NCBI RefSeq assembly: GCF_051106095.1
Contig: NC_135787.1
Coordinates: 178,388,501-178,452,500 of the forward strand
DNA length: 64,000 bases
Direction of reading: 5' to 3'
Source: Pogona vitticeps
Lineage: Eukaryota > Chordata > Lepidosauria > Squamata > Agamidae
A model generated the notes under the pieces. The model had not been told where the DNA came from, searched no databases, and saw nothing but the letters and a program-made list of their open reading frames with translations. The number at the start of each line of letters is the position of its first letter. Position 1 is the stretch's first letter. Shown one piece after another: positions 49,567 through 61,190 of this stretch. The translations under genes were made by a program, and so were the position numbers.

Positions 49567-49977
49567 AGTGAGAGCTGGACCATAAAGAAAGCAGACCGCC
49601 GAAGAATTGATGCCTTTGAATTGTGGTGCTGGAGGAGACTCTTGAGAATCCCCTGGACTTCAAGGAGAACAAATCTATCAATTCTAAAGGAAATCAACCC
49701 TGAGTGCTCACTGGAAGGACAGATCCTGAAGCTGAGGCTCCAGTACTTTGGCCATCTAATGAGAAGAAAAGACTCCCTGGAAAAGACCCTGATGTTGGGA
49801 AAGTGTGATGGCAAGAGGAGAAGGGGATGACCGAGGATGAGATGGCTGGACAGTGTCTGTGAAGCAACCAACATGAATTTGACACAACTCCAGGAGGCAG
49901 TAGAAGATAGGAGGGCCTGGCGTGCTCTGGTCCATGGGGTCATGAAGAGTCGGACACAACTTAAACCACTAAACGAC
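49567..49977 (+). mobile_element. BovB LINE 3' end with likely 7-bp duplication
   Basis: Encodes SWTIKKADRRRIDAFELWCW, RRLLRIPWTSRRTNLSILKE, RRKDSLEKTLMLGKCDGKRR, LTQLQEAVEDRRAWRALVHG and VMKSRTQL, with one TGA replacing the Arg/Gln after KRRRG. Flanked by gcaagga (49560-49566 and 49978-49984). 5' truncated. Confidence 0.88.
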
Positions 49978-50180
49978 GCAAGGACCATAATCTCTCAACC
50001 TGTCATTCTGAACGTTGTCCAATGCAACAGCCAAAATCCTCATGTATAAAGTTACACCCACTCAAACTGATGATGTCATCAGCCATGGCTTTTATTGTTC
50101 TTTAAAAGGTTCTTATTACACCTCCCTCTCTACCCAGGTTCCCAGGCTCCTTTTTCACCCGGGGAGCCACAGGAGAGTGG

Positions 50181-50505
50181 GTAAAGGCAAAGGCAAAGGT
50201 TTCCCTTGAAATTTAGTCTAGTCGTGTCCGACTCTAGAGTGTGGTGCTCAACCCTGTTTAAAAGCCGTAGAGCCAGCATTTGTCCGAAGACAGTTTCTGT
50301 GGTCAGATGGCTAGTGCGACTTAGACATGGAACACCATTACCTTCCCACCATCTACTTGCATTTTACATGCTTTCAAACTGCTAGATTGGCAGGAGCTGG
50401 GACAAGCAATGGGAGCTCCGTCCGTCGCGTGGATTCGAATTGCTGGTCTTTCAACCTTGCAGCTCAGAGGCTTTTGCGGTTTAACCCGCAGCACCACCTG
50501 CATCC
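50181..50505 (-). repeat. Sauria SINE
   Basis: On the minus strand: head with gcggttaaaccgcaaaag-like sequence, gctgcaaggttgaaagacc, body ggtgggaaggtaatggtgtt, and tail gggaaacctttgcctttgcc. Diverged from 57309-57648. Confidence 0.82.
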
Positions 50506-51053
50506 CCCTGGGACAGTGGGAGGGGAGCCTTAATGTCTGAAAATCGCTGCCACCAGTTCTGCCACTGGCATCAAGCACTATAATTTTATGCAAGCCATTT
50601 TTAGCCATTGTATCTGGACAGTGTGCTTTCAGACCAAGATGGCATAAACAGGATCTGTGCTTGGCAAGAGAAGGAGATGAGCCCACAAAACATTTCCACT
50701 GTATATGTTGGGAATCATATATATTTCCCTAGACTGTGCAAACAAACGCTTTTCAGAAGTTTTGAGTTCATTCTGTGGATCTGACATTGTTTCTCACAGA
50801 GATCTTGGTGTTTTTGTGTCCCAACAGTTCTGCACATTTTCTGTACTTATTCTGTGCTTTGGCAAAAAGCAAAGCCAGAACATAAATCAGTAGCAGAATT
50901 TGTACACCGATGCAGCTGTTGAGTAGTATCCATGATAAGAAGCATACATATTACAATAATACAACTTAGTGAGAATAAAAATAAAGGGCACCATCTTAAC
51001 AATCCCTTTTCATGAATGTTAATACAACCTACTTCACATTATGGTATACTGTA

Positions 51054-51440
51054 CAGTCGTGCCCTGCTTTACGATTACACCATTTAACAATGAATCCGCT
51101 TGACGGTGAGGTTTTTGCAATTGCAAAACGACCCTGTTTGGGAACCGATTTTCGCTTTACGAGGATCAAAAACAGCTGATCGTCGGGTTTCAAAATGGCC
51201 CCCGCCGGCTGAAGAAAATGCCCCCCCACTGTGCTTAGGGACGGATTTCTCGCTGCACAGGCACCAAAAATGGCCGCCCCTATGGAGGATCTTCGCTGGA
51301 TAGTGAGTTTTCAGCGCACTGGAATGCACTGAATGGGTTTCAATGCATTTCAATGGGCTTTTAAAATTTCGGTTTACGACATTTTTGTTCTACAGCGATT
51401 TCGCTGCAACAAATTACCATCGTAAAGCGAGGCACCTCTG
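51054..51440. mobile_element. pogo/Tigger-like MITE, copy 3
   Basis: 387 bp with TA on both sides (51052-51053, 51441-51442). Left end cagtcgtgccctgctttacg, right end the inverted cgtaaagcgaggcacctctg. Interior has gggaaccgattttcgcttta and caaaatggcccccgccgg. Confidence 0.85.
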
Positions 51441-51624
51441 TACATGTTTATTGGCCCCACCGAGCCTAAGGGTGGGGAATTGCACAGTCCCAGCATTGCA
51501 ACCCTGTATTAAATTAGTTCATGTGTCCTTCAAAAGAGCAACAATGCACTACAGTGATTTGATTTCCTTTGAAAACATTCATTTGCCTTCTGGTTTATCT
51601 TCATTTAATATAACAGAATATAAT

Positions 51625-51712
51625 TTTTTTACACTGCATTATGCCTTCAGTGCCATTCTTTGGAAGAAAGGCAGGGTTATAAATCCAGTAAACAGATAAA
51701 TGAATAATGTTC
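51625..51712 (+). mobile_element. LINE 3' end, short
   Basis: ctttggaagaaaggcagggt, tataaatccagtaaacagat, aaatgaataatg: the common '..ggcgggatataaat' LINE terminus, decayed. Confidence 0.55.
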
Positions 51713-53210
51713 ATCTAACATAAATCTTTTCTACTGCTACTGTCTCCATAATTTAAGTAACCAAGCCTTAAGTAGGAAAATAAAGTCTACAAAATTTGAA
51801 ATGATCCAGTCCATGTTTCCATTCACCTTCTCTCTCAGCCAGGATTGCCCACCTAGAGTTTGAGGAGGGGCAGGCCGGCTTGGCTCCCAAGACAGAAGGA
51901 CCAGAAACAAGAATGAGAATATATTCAGATATCACAGAATTCTGCATCTCTAGTCTTAACATTCTTATATACAGAGAGTAAATATTATAGTGTCTAGACT
52001 GATTTTGGCCATCAGCTCTAAACAAGATGGGCTTCCTTTCTTTCCCAAGTATTTTGCCCTGAATGATCAGCTGTAACAATCTGTACCTTTTTGTTGTTGC
52101 TGCCGCTTATTACATGACTGAAATATTCCAGCTAACTGAATTCTGCATCTAGTATTCTGTTGCCTAAACATAACATAGAAGGGAAGTCATGTAAGCCCCA
52201 CCCCCAACCACAGTCCTCATCACATACCCTTTCTTGCATTGTTTTTGTGATCGGTCATGCCACTAGTCGTGTAAGAAGGAATCTGCAGCAGTGAGGAGAT
52301 GTTTACACAATTTCCCTTCCACTAAAAGTTCAAGCAACAAGATAACAGCCTATGTGTTTTACCATTTCTTGGTCTTGATTCTTTCTCCTTAGCATGTCTT
52401 CACTGATTACTTTCTTGCTCCAACAGTTTTTAAGCATCCTGTGATTTCTTTACATCGACTCATACAAATTTTTGACTGCAACCAATGGAAACAGGTTTCT
52501 ATCTTGATTCTTCTGCTGAAGGCAATGCTGTTTTAAGCAACACCCTACAGGCAGAGAATGAAAGCAACAGCCATGCTCCTTGGCATCTGGTGGTCACTGG
52601 GATCCTGCTTCTGAACACATAGACTCTGTGGCCAGTGGTCAGTAGTAGACCTCTCCTAAATGAATATGTCCAAACCGTCCTTTCAAAACTGTCTAAGCCA
52701 CTTACCATCACCAGCTCTTGGTAGTCTTATGTTAGCCAATGCATTGGCTGAAATCCAATAGCAAGTCACAACTAGAATAGGCCCATTCAATTAGTGGGGA
52801 TCTGATGAGTCAACTATTCCATTGATTTAATGAGCTTACTCTATTTGTGGCTTACTACTGGATTCCAGCCATTTTGTTGGTCCACCCTATCATACTGCCC
52901 TAGATAGTGTGGGACTAAACGATTGCTTCTTGAAAAGATAAATATAGATCACACCAACATGATGAAACAGTTTTTTAAGATTTCCATTTTAAATGTGGTT
53001 TAGGGTTTGTATATGACTTCCTCCCTCCTTGTGCATTCACTTCATTCCCAACCAAAGTGCACTCAGTCTCTTGTTTTTAAAGCATATCCACTAATGTCAA
53101 ATGTCAATTTCTTCCAATGTTCACTTTGTTTTTCTTCTTTTTGGACACAGGAAGGCTGATAAAACAAATCAATGTGTTTTAAGAATTAACAAGTACAAGA
53201 CTGCTCCTAC

Positions 53211-53343
53211 TTTGCCAGTGGACTTGACTCCTTTCCAGATGCAGAAGTAACAGATGATCCAAGCAAGCAAGAGGCAGAGCGCCAGCTCCCATCGTATGGT
53301 GCCCAGATTATGTATACCATCCGTTATTTTCAAGGCTCGCCTT
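53211..53343 (-). CDS. SLC6A12: SLC6A12 exon w3: TM4
   Basis: 133 nt, acceptor attggcag, donor gtagga. It completes Glu and encodes [19 protein letters not shown], then [20 protein letters not shown] (TM4) and KSTGK. The block from RWELALCLL to STGK is nearly identical to mammalian BGT-1. The open frame runs past the exon on both sides, but only the part between the splice sites is coding. A 3.8-kb intron follows towards lower coordinates. Confidence 0.96.
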
Positions 53344-55545
53344 CTGCCAATGCAGATGAAAAGATGGGAAAGTTGATGCTTGAGTTTTACTGTTTGCTGC
53401 CAGCCCACATCAGCTGCTTCTTCATTAATTTTCACCTACTCCCTGTGGCATGTCTGGCTCTCAGATACCATCATTTTAACAAGGCAAGACTCGATTGCTT
53501 TCCTTTTGACCTTTGGGCTCAGTTTTGATTTCTCATCAATTTGGGCAATGGATGTCCCCTTCTTGCCCCCAAATAACCCTCCCATTCTATCGCATTTAAA
53601 GCTTTCTCCTCTGTGGGATTACGGCCTGGACCCATTGATGTGCATCTTCTGGATCCAATCACTTTCTCCAGAATGCTGATTAGCATCCTACCACATAGTG
53701 CATGGTGCATCTTAAAAACCCACTCTGTGTCAAGCTGTGAAATTCTATGTGTATACAGTGTTAAAATAATTAAGGGAATGTGTGTGTAGAAAAAGCAACC
53801 CTGAAACTGAAAGTGCTTTTAAAACTGAGACTTGAACAGTAGTTTACTATAGTCATTGCAAAACAATAAGCTAGCTATCCAGCTAAGAAAGGTCACTGTA
53901 CAATCCTGAGAGCTGAACATGTTTATGTTGCAATGTGTAAATATGGAGGTAGAATTTGTACATCCTGTAGCTACAATATTCCAGTGTTTCAGGACCATGG
54001 GTGTTTCAATAACCTTGTGTAACAAGTGCCTTCTGCTACAGAACCTTCATTCTCCAATCTCTGCAAACAGTTTAGTCAAAAGAATGACATTGCAATCATA
54101 GTAGCAGTTTGCTAGTATTCCATAGCTGTAAGACTTTTCGATGTTTTGAATATTTGGGATTTTATTTTTGTGCACATGGAAACAAAGAAGCAAGGCACAT
54201 AAATAAAGCTTGTAGAATTAGACAAGCTGGTGTTGCCTGGAATCACTGCTACAATGAAAAGACACACTGATTGGCAGATGACTTTTGATATGTATTTGGA
54301 AATGATTGTCTAGTTTCATCCTGGAATGAACCCTTTGCTGGGATAAATGCCAGCTGTGACAAACACAGGCTTCTGTTTTTTATCTAAAGCTTCTAAGGTT
54401 CTGTAGGGCTTTTGGGGAGATGTTCACATGCCAGAATCCTTACCTGACACTCTACTCATGGGCAAGTTTTTGATGCCACATATGGCTCCAGCATTGGGGG
54501 ATTGGGAGATATTTAATTGGTTTTTGGTGCTGTGGGACACTTACTTGATCTTGGCTAATGTTTCTTCTGGAGGGGATGTTTTTGTTGTCTGTTTAGTAAA
54601 TTCATTCAGAACTTTAGAGTCCTACTGAGATCAGGTGGGAAAGGTCATAAATAAGACTCAATTGCTAACATGCTGATAGCTTAGTTTTTTTTTTTAAGCA
54701 TTATTAGCAGAACTGTTTCTAGTGGTACAGTTGATTTTTAAAAAATGGCTTCCCTGTGAGCAGAGGGGTTCCACTTTACTGCAGTAATGTCCAAATGCAA
54801 TGCTAGTAGGGCAAATCGCACTGTTCAGTCGGTCATGCTGCCTAGGGGAATCTGTGGGCAGTAAATTAAAAAAAGCAACTTCTACCATCTCTTAAGTAAG
54901 AATCCACATCAAAAGCACTGGTCTTCAGTGCAGTGAATGCCAGCAAGTCTAAATCTTTTCCACACACTGCAATGCCCCATGATTTTGTTGTTCACTTTAC
55001 AAGTGGAGGGTGGGATGATTAGGCTTTTGTAAAAGATTCCTTCCTGCAATGTGGAACACACATTTCTCCTTACCTTGTGTTTCAAAAACGTACTGAACCA
55101 TGCTGTAGCTTGGTCCATGCAGTAGGGCTACCTCTTTGTGCATGTTATCAAGACGTTGCACCGTGGGCGGTGAAAAGCTTGGAGGTGTGTTAGATCAGTG
55201 GTTCTTAACCTTTGTTACTCGGATGCTTTTGAACTGCAACTTCCAGAAACCCCAGTCAGGACAGCTGGTAGTGAAGGCTTCTGGGAGTTGCAGTCCAAAA
55301 CTCCTGAGTAACCCAAGGTTAAGAACCAGTGTGTTAGGTGTCCATAAGCTCACACTACCATACATTTAACTATGCTGGTAACCTGGTAGATAAATTCATA
55401 CCAGTTTGAAATATGTAATCCTGTTGAGATCCCTGTTCTTTCAGCATCCTGGTGATGCTTTACAGAAGCCTCATCTTTAGAGGCTTTAGAAAAGCCTCAC
55501 CTCTAAATTGTTAGAAAGCAAGGCATTAAACATCTGAATACTTAC
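53344..55545 (-). other. SLC6A12 intron between w2 and w3
   Basis: 2202 nt. The only element recognised is a hAT-like palindromic MITE at 55196-55331. 53344-55187 is AT-rich single-copy-looking DNA with no gene or repeat that I can name. Confidence 0.6.
55196..55331. mobile_element. hAT-like palindromic MITE, second subfamily
   Basis: 136 bp, left cagtggttcttaacctttgt, right inverted aacccaaggttaagaaccagtg trimmed to ggttaagaaccagtg. Flanks tgttagat (55188-55195) and tgttaggt (55332-55339) form an 8-bp duplication with one mismatch. Confidence 0.85.
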
Positions 55546-55633
55546 TCCCAGAATTCAATGACAGAGGAAGTAGAATTGGCTACATCTGTCCTGTTTGCCC
55601 AACTGGAAGTGTTGGAAATGTCCAGACAGTGTT
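55546..55633 (-). CDS. SLC6A12: SLC6A12 exon w2: extracellular loop 2, glycosylated
   Basis: 88 nt, acceptor ctttttcag, donor gtaagt. It completes a Glu codon and continues HCLDISNTSSWANRTDVANS, then TSSVIEFW, and leaves two bases of a Glu codon. It has three N-glycosylation sequons (NTS, NRT, NST), as expected for loop 2, and the second Cys of the loop-2 disulfide. Loop 2 is the most variable part of SLC6 proteins, so recognition rests on the EHC start, the SVIEFWE end and the exact phase fit with the exons on either side. Confidence 0.92.
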
Positions 55634-55731
55634 CTGAAAAAGAGGGAATGTAGAGTTGAGAGATATCTTATCGAGGCCATCTAGCCTAATCCCTAGATCA
55701 ATGGAAGCTCTGCAATGTTCTGCATTCCTGA

Positions 55732-55985
55732 CAGATTTATTATTTATTTATTTATTGGACTTATATACCACCCCATAGTGCTACAAGCACTCTCCGGGCG
55801 GTTTACAATTTTTAATTATACAGGCTACACATTGCCCCCCCGGCAAGCTGAGTACTCATTTTAACGACCTCGGAAGGATGGAAGGCTGAGTCAACCTTGA
55901 GCCGTCTACCTGGGATTTGAACCCCAGGTCGTGAGCACAGTTTTAGCTTGCAGTACAGCATTTTAACCACTGTGGTCATCCGGCT
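55732..55985 (-). repeat. MIR-like tRNA SINE with LINE tail
   Basis: On the minus strand: tRNA-like head (gctcacgacctggggttcaa, atcccaggtagac), core ggctcaaggttgactcagcc, ttccatccttccgaggtcg, tail gcggtatataag-like and an aataaataaat end. Resembles MIR/L2-type SINEs; assignment from memory. Confidence 0.6.
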
Positions 55986-56259
55986 GGAGCTTCAACACTT
56001 CTAGTGACAGAGAGCCAGGATTTATGGATCCAGCTGTTCCTCTTCCAAGGAAAATGGACTTATCCAAGTCTGATCAGAAGCTGCAAGAAAATTACTAGTG
56101 GCCATACCAGGGGCAGGGCAGATTCTGAGAACTATAGTTAAAAAAAAAACACACTACCTTTCCCAATTGCTTAGCCTGGCTGAGGCCCTCTTAGAATGTC
56201 TAACTTTTCTTCAACAGGATTCCTTGGAAGCCCAGAGTCCCAGGAGGATGTGGGAACTC

Positions 56260-56816
56260 CTCAGAATAATAGAATAATGAAGTTGGAAGGAGACTGTAAG
56301 GTCACTGGGTCCAAACCCCGCTTGAGGGAGGAAAACAAATCAAAGGATATCTGCCAGGTGGTTGTCCAAATTTTTCTTGAATGCCTCCAGTGTTGGAGTA
56401 CTCACCATTTATTAAGTAATTGGTTCCACTGTGAAACTGTTCTAACAGTTAGGAATTTTTTCCTGATGTTCAACTGAAATCTAGCTTCCTGTAACTTGAG
56501 CCCATTGTTGCGTGTCCTGCACTTTGGGATGATTGAGAACAGATTCTAAACTCCTCTGGATGATAGCCTTTAAAGTATTTCAAAAATGCTATCATATCTC
56601 CCCCAAGTCATCTTTTCTCAGATGCACAATTCTTTCAGTCTTTCTTCATAGGGCTTGGTTTCTAGCCCCCTGATCATCCTTGTTGCCCTCCCCTGAGCTT
56701 GTTCCAATTTGTCAGGATCCCTCTGGAAGTGTGGTGTCCAGAACTGGATACAGTACTTGACAAGGGCTTTATGGATGAGGCGGTGCCTTTTCCTATGTCC
56801 CAGCAGAGATTTATCC
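56260..56816 (-). mobile_element. CR1 LINE 3' part
   Basis: The minus strand encodes the CR1 C-terminus (YCIQFWTPHFQRDPDKLEQA, QGRATRMIRGLETKPYEERL, KELCI), then the 3' UTR, ending ccttccaacttcattattct. Same terminus type as 5430-5530 and 14050-14215. 5' truncated. Confidence 0.85.
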
Positions 56817-57308
56817 AATTCAGGATATCATTAATGACAATGGTATTGAGAGCAGTAAAGTAAAGAAATTATATTGTAGCAGTAGTAATATAAACAGAAT
56901 TGTCCTTTCTCCAGTCCTTTGGTCATACATGTTACAGCATTCAATGTCAGTCCACTTAACATATCATAAATCAAGAGTTCATAGTAATATTCTGCTCTGT
57001 AATTCAATCATGCAGAGTAACTCCTTCTTCTCTCCATTCGACCTCAAAACAGTGTTCTGAGGCTGTTAGCTTTAGTCCCCCCTTGTGGCCAATTAGAGAT
57101 TAGCTTCTGTATGATTCTTCTCTAGCATTTTATTTCCACAGCTGTATTAAGTCTAAATGGTAGCTTGTTGCTAGCACAGCTGTAGTATTTGATCAAACTC
57201 TTTCTACAAACTTTCTTACAAACTTTGATCATCAACACCTACAGTACTCAGGTGAGGCCCAATCAAAGCTGAATAGTACCTCATGGGATTTGGAGACTAT
57301 ACTTCATG

Positions 57309-57648
57309 CAAAGGTAAAGGTTCCCCTTGACAATTTGTCCAGTCGTGTCCGACTCTAGGGCGCGGTGCTCATCCCCATTTCCAAGCTGTAGAGTCAGCGT
57401 TTGTCCAAAGACAATCTTCCGTGGTCACGTGGCCAGCGTGACTACACATGGAACACTGTTACCTTCCCACCGAGGTGGTACCTATTTACCTACTTGCATC
57501 TGCATGCTTTCGAACTGCTAGGTTGGCGGGAGCTGGGACAAGTGACGTGGGCTCACTCCATTGCGTGGATTCGATCTTACGACTGCAGGTCTTCTGACCT
57601 TGCAGCACAGAGGCTTCTACGGTTTAACCCGCAGCGCCACCACGTCCC
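57309..57648 (-). repeat. Sauria SINE with perfect 12-bp target duplication
   Basis: 340 bp. Minus-strand head gggacgtggtggcgctgcgg, B-box gatcgaatccacgcaatgg, body ccacctcggtgggaaggtaa, tail ccttgacaat then aaccttacc-type end. Flanked by ctatacttcatg at 57297-57308 and 57649-57660, identical. The youngest-looking SINE in the window. Confidence 0.93.
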
Positions 57649-58849
57649 CTATACTTCATGTACTGATAATTTTATTTTAGGGTTTTGAAGATTCTCCTGT
57701 CTTATAGATCCCAGCTCAGTTGAGAAAGATGTTTGGGAGTTTTGTCTGACTTTAAAATCAAAGGGACACTTCAAGTTTGCAAATTCTACAAGCAACTTCT
57801 GTATTTGTGCTGCTGCCGAGGACTTGGGTGTACAAATTGTAGTGTTTCGTTGTTGTTATAATGGTTCGTGTTTTCTGTTACATAAATGCAAATCAGAAGA
57901 GATTTATTTTGTGAAATCTGTTTGCAAGATTCATCAACAGTAAGCAAACAGCTCCATAGAATTTAAAAGTGTCAGGGGGGCCCCGAATACAGCAGGACAG
58001 GCTCTGAACATTTTAATGCAAAGGGGTGTGATGCATGTTCTCCTCTCAAGAGGAGTGTGTGAGAGAGAGTAAGAGCATTTAGTCCACTGTCCAAAAAATT
58101 CCTTAGCTGCTTCCACCTGTCATATGTGAAAAAGCTCACTAGAGAATAGGAACTCAAAGCAGAAACTTTGGATAGACAAATGTGTGATGTAAGGAAAAGG
58201 AATAGGGATCACAGCACTGATGCTTTCATTCCAGCCTGCGGAGAAGGGAGTGAAAGCAAGTGGCAGAAGAGGAAAGGCATTCAGGGGTCAAGGGAATCTC
58301 TGTTGGGTTGCCTTGCTTCTCCAAGGGCCTTGGATACCAAGCAAAATGAAAGAGAACAAAGGCTGACTAAACAAAGCCCCAGGTCATCGTTTCACTGCAT
58401 GAGACTCCGGTCTCTTCATCCACCTGAGAGCAAGAGGTTGGCAGAAGACCTGGCCGGTGTTTGATCACGGTGTGAGAAGATCAATGGCACAGCACCCCTA
58501 TCTACTCATTGCTGAGTTCAGGGGGCTGTGATCAGCTCTCAGAAAGATTGCCCATACCAGGCAGACACAGAAAAGCTTTGAAGAATTAGAGGAACTAGAC
58601 TTTATTTCTGGGAACAGGGCTGTCTGGCTGAAGGGGAAAGCAGAAAGGAGGAATGTGTAATGAATATAACTCATCCCCTGCCTCCCTCAGAAGAACCCAA
58701 ATATGCAAGATTTTGTTGTCTAAGGTACAAACAACCCCAAGATAGCACCCTCTACATGTAGATGTACAGCAGTGAACTGAATTGGCAGGTGACTTTTACT
58801 TTAAGAGCAGTGACAGCGCTGTACACCTGAGGGCACGAAAGCCAAATTA

Positions 58850-58995
58850 TGGTGATGATGATGATGATGTGTCATCAAGTCAATTGTGACTTATGGCAAC
58901 CCTTTCCAGGGTTTTCAAGCTTGAGAATATCCAGAAGTGGTTTACCATTCCCTTCTTCTTGGGGCATCCTAGGACTGTGCAGTTTGACCAAGACT
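58850..58995 (-). repeat. BovB-tailed tRNA SINE, 3' part
   Basis: Minus strand: gcacagtcctaggatgcccc, gaatggtaaaccacttctgg, aaaccctggaaagggttgcc, ataagtcacaattgacttga, ending in (atc)n. The tRNA head is missing. Confidence 0.7.
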
Positions 58996-59413
58996 TACAC
59001 AAGCAGATACCACAAACAATAATTTGTTTGCCAACGGAGGTAAATGGCTAAGGAGATCAGGAAGAATGCTTGTGGGCTGTCAGTGCTCTTCCCAGCATCT
59101 TCTGCTTGAGGCGTTTGTCTCGTTTTGCTGAATAATGGGGCTAGCCCTGCCACTGGGGGGCTGTGATTAAAATGGTTGCAATCCCTTACAGCATTCTGAT
59201 GACACAAGAGGTTTCCTTCCTAAGTAGAAGGATGATGTCATGGTTCCACTAATAGAAAACCCACACCCCACATATGTTATGTATGAACTAAACTGAGAAA
59301 AAAAGAGAAGTGACAGTGGCCATTTCCTCAAGGACAAAGGCTAAAACAGATGGACCAATTTACAACTGGAGGTGATAATGTTAATCCTTCCAGAGACACA
59401 ACTTCAAAGCTGA

Positions 59414-59426
59414 TGTGTGTGTGTAT

Positions 59427-59473
<47 letters not shown>
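59414..59473. repeat. TG/CA microsatellite
   Basis: (TG)n then ta, then about 23 CA units (59428-59473), so the two halves can pair. 368 nt behind the donor of exon w1 in transcript sense. Confidence 0.95.
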
Positions 59474-59477
<4 letters not shown>

Positions 59478-59841
59478 TGCTATTTTGCAACTTCTGAAAC
59501 TGTGCAATCTGTCAGAGGGTAATCACACATACTTTACTGCTTAAGATAACTCCAATTCTAGTTGAGAAGCTTCCCTTGCATCTGTTTTGGGCCATAGATA
59601 CATATGTCACAAGCATTGGCTCTCCTGTGACCAAATCCAGCCCAAACATTAAACAGGGAAAAGAAGATATCAACCAGCAGATATAGGGTGACACACATAA
59701 ACACGAATGTATCTGTATACAAATTTGAGGATATATTACACAGAATATAAAATATCTTCAGCCCAATCCTATAGAACAAAGTAAAAGAGAGCAATAGATT
59801 CATCTGTTGAGGAAGCCATTTTGACACCATTGTTACCATAC

Positions 59842-59982
59842 CTGTATTCCAGGGATTCCCGCAGGTGGACCAAGGCAGGACAGCAGTGAAGGAGTTAAAT
59901 AGATAAAATAGGGCCCAGGCCAAAATGATAATGTAGTAGATGTTTAGGTAAGATTCAATAACTTGTGAAGCATATCCAATTC
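59842..59982 (-). CDS. SLC6A12: SLC6A12 exon w1 (first of 12 in window): TM3
   Basis: 141 nt after a pyrimidine-rich acceptor ending ctcag. It enters after the first base of a Gly codon and leaves after the first base of the next codon; the donor is gtatgg. It encodes [14 protein letters not shown], then [15 protein letters not shown] (TM3), then the start of extracellular loop 2 ([12 protein letters not shown]). The NIYYI motif carries the tyrosine equivalent to GAT-1 Tyr140, which contacts substrate throughout this family. The Cys in STCGNPW is one partner of the conserved loop-2 disulfide. No stop or frameshift. Confidence 0.95.
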
Positions 59983-60392
59983 CTGAGGAGAGAGAGAGAA
60001 AGACAGAAATTATGACAGTGGTCATTTCAAAAGGCTGACAGCTTCCCAGAGCAGGGACAGGTAATTTTGGTGGACTTCAGACTGAATTTTCACCTCAAGA
60101 ATCCACCAGGCACCACACAAGGCCAAGAAATGGCCAAAATTTGCCATCTTGGAAATGGGGAGGAGGGGGACTGGAATCCAGGTGGAATTTGGGAGTGGGA
60201 TCCCTCCAAGTTCCATAATGCGAAAACTCTTGCTCCTGAGTGGAAATAGGCTATTTTATATAAAGATTAATCAAGTTTTTTTTAAAGGGTGAGAGATTTC
60301 TGTCAGTGAACCTGGGATGACCTGCAAGACTGCATTAATCCAAGATTGTTTAATCTCTCCAAGAGTGCCTGATGGGAAAGGAACCTAAGTGG

Positions 60393-60490
60393 CCTTCCAG
60401 CTGTTGCTGGACTACATTTCCCTTAATTCCTCACCACTCTGCAATTGTCTGGGGCTGATGGGAACAATAACAACTGGAAGGGCACAGTTG
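60393..60490. mobile_element. Palindromic MITE remnant
   Basis: ccttccagctgttgctggac and tgatgggaacaataacaact ggaag in inverted orientation. Family of 11913-12020. Confidence 0.6.
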
Positions 60491-60734
60491 GTTGTGTGGG
60501 AAGGGCTGGGCTTTTTCCAAGATTGGTGTGGCAACGACAGACATGTGAGTGGACGGGCTGGGTCATGGGGGGGGGGGGAGGAATGGGCCTCTGCGGCATC
60601 TGTGGTGCCATGATTTGTATCCCATATCCCCAGGAATATGAATATGAATAGCCCATCTCTAGTCTGGACACAAGTTTGTTCTTGGAAGCATCCTTGTAGA
60701 AACTGCTCCAAGTACAATATAAGCAGATGTTGGT

Positions 60735-60868
60735 ATTTTGGGGGGAGGAGACTACAGTTCCCAGAATTCTCCAGCCAATATGAGCAGTAGTTCTGGGTAT
60801 ATGTTAGGGGCTGGCAAAGTGGGGCCCACTGGATAACAGCCAGGAGATCCTGGGAGTTGAAGTATAAA
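60735..60868. mobile_element. Palindromic MITE remnant cut by BovB
   Basis: gactacagttcccagaattc and the inverted ggagatcctgggagttgaag. The right end stops where BovB sequence starts (about 60870), so BovB probably landed in it. Confidence 0.5.
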
Positions 60869-60869
60869 A

Positions 60870-61190
60870 AGTAGATATTTTTCTGGAACTCTCTGTCTTT
60901 CCCCACAATCCAGCGCATGTTAGCAATTTGGTCTCTAGTTCCTCTGCTCCTTTGGAATCCAGCTTGTACTTCTGGGAGTTCTTGGTCCACATACTGCTGA
61001 AGCCTACCTTGTAGGATTTTGAGCATAACCTTGCTAGCGTGTGAAATGAGTGCAATTGTACGGTAGTTGGAGCATTCTTTGGCACTGCCCTTCTTTGGGA
61101 TTGGGATGTAGACTGATAGTTTCCAGTCCTCTGGCCACTGTTGAGTTTTCCAAACTTGCTGGCATATTGAATGTATTTATTAAAATAAGG
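60870..61190 (-). mobile_element. BovB LINE, inverted RT segment
   Basis: The minus strand encodes QQWPEDWKLSVYIPIPKKGS, then MLKILQGRLQQYVDQELPEV, QAGFQRSRGTRDQIANMRWI, VGKDREFQKNIYF. This is the BovB reverse-transcriptase part that directly precedes the piece at 61855 in the element's ORF, but in the opposite orientation. See findings. Confidence 0.88.

Larger units (their letters stand above)
49398..53210 (-). other. SLC6A12 intron between w3 and w4
   Basis: 3813 nt. It contains a BovB fragment (49567-49977), a Sauria SINE (50181-50505), a pogo/Tigger-like MITE (51054-51440) and a short LINE 3' end (51625-51712). Nothing recognised in 50506-51053 and 51713-53210. Confidence 0.65.
55634..59841 (-). 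other. SLC6A12 intron between w1 and w2
   Basis: 4208 nt. It contains a CA/TG repeat (59414-59473), a BovB-tailed SINE (58850-58995), a Sauria SINE with perfect 12-bp duplications (57297-57660), a CR1 3' part (56260-56816) and a MIR-like SINE (55732-55985). Nothing is recognised in 56817-57296, 57661-58849 and 58996-59413. Confidence 0.7.

Noticed and set aside
53169-53435. Open frame taken whole as a coding exon
   Set aside because: Only 53211-53343 lies between valid splice sites; the rest is intron.
60412-61026. 204-aa open frame
   Set aside because: A chance fusion of inverted BovB RT sequence with a palindromic MITE on its antisense side.
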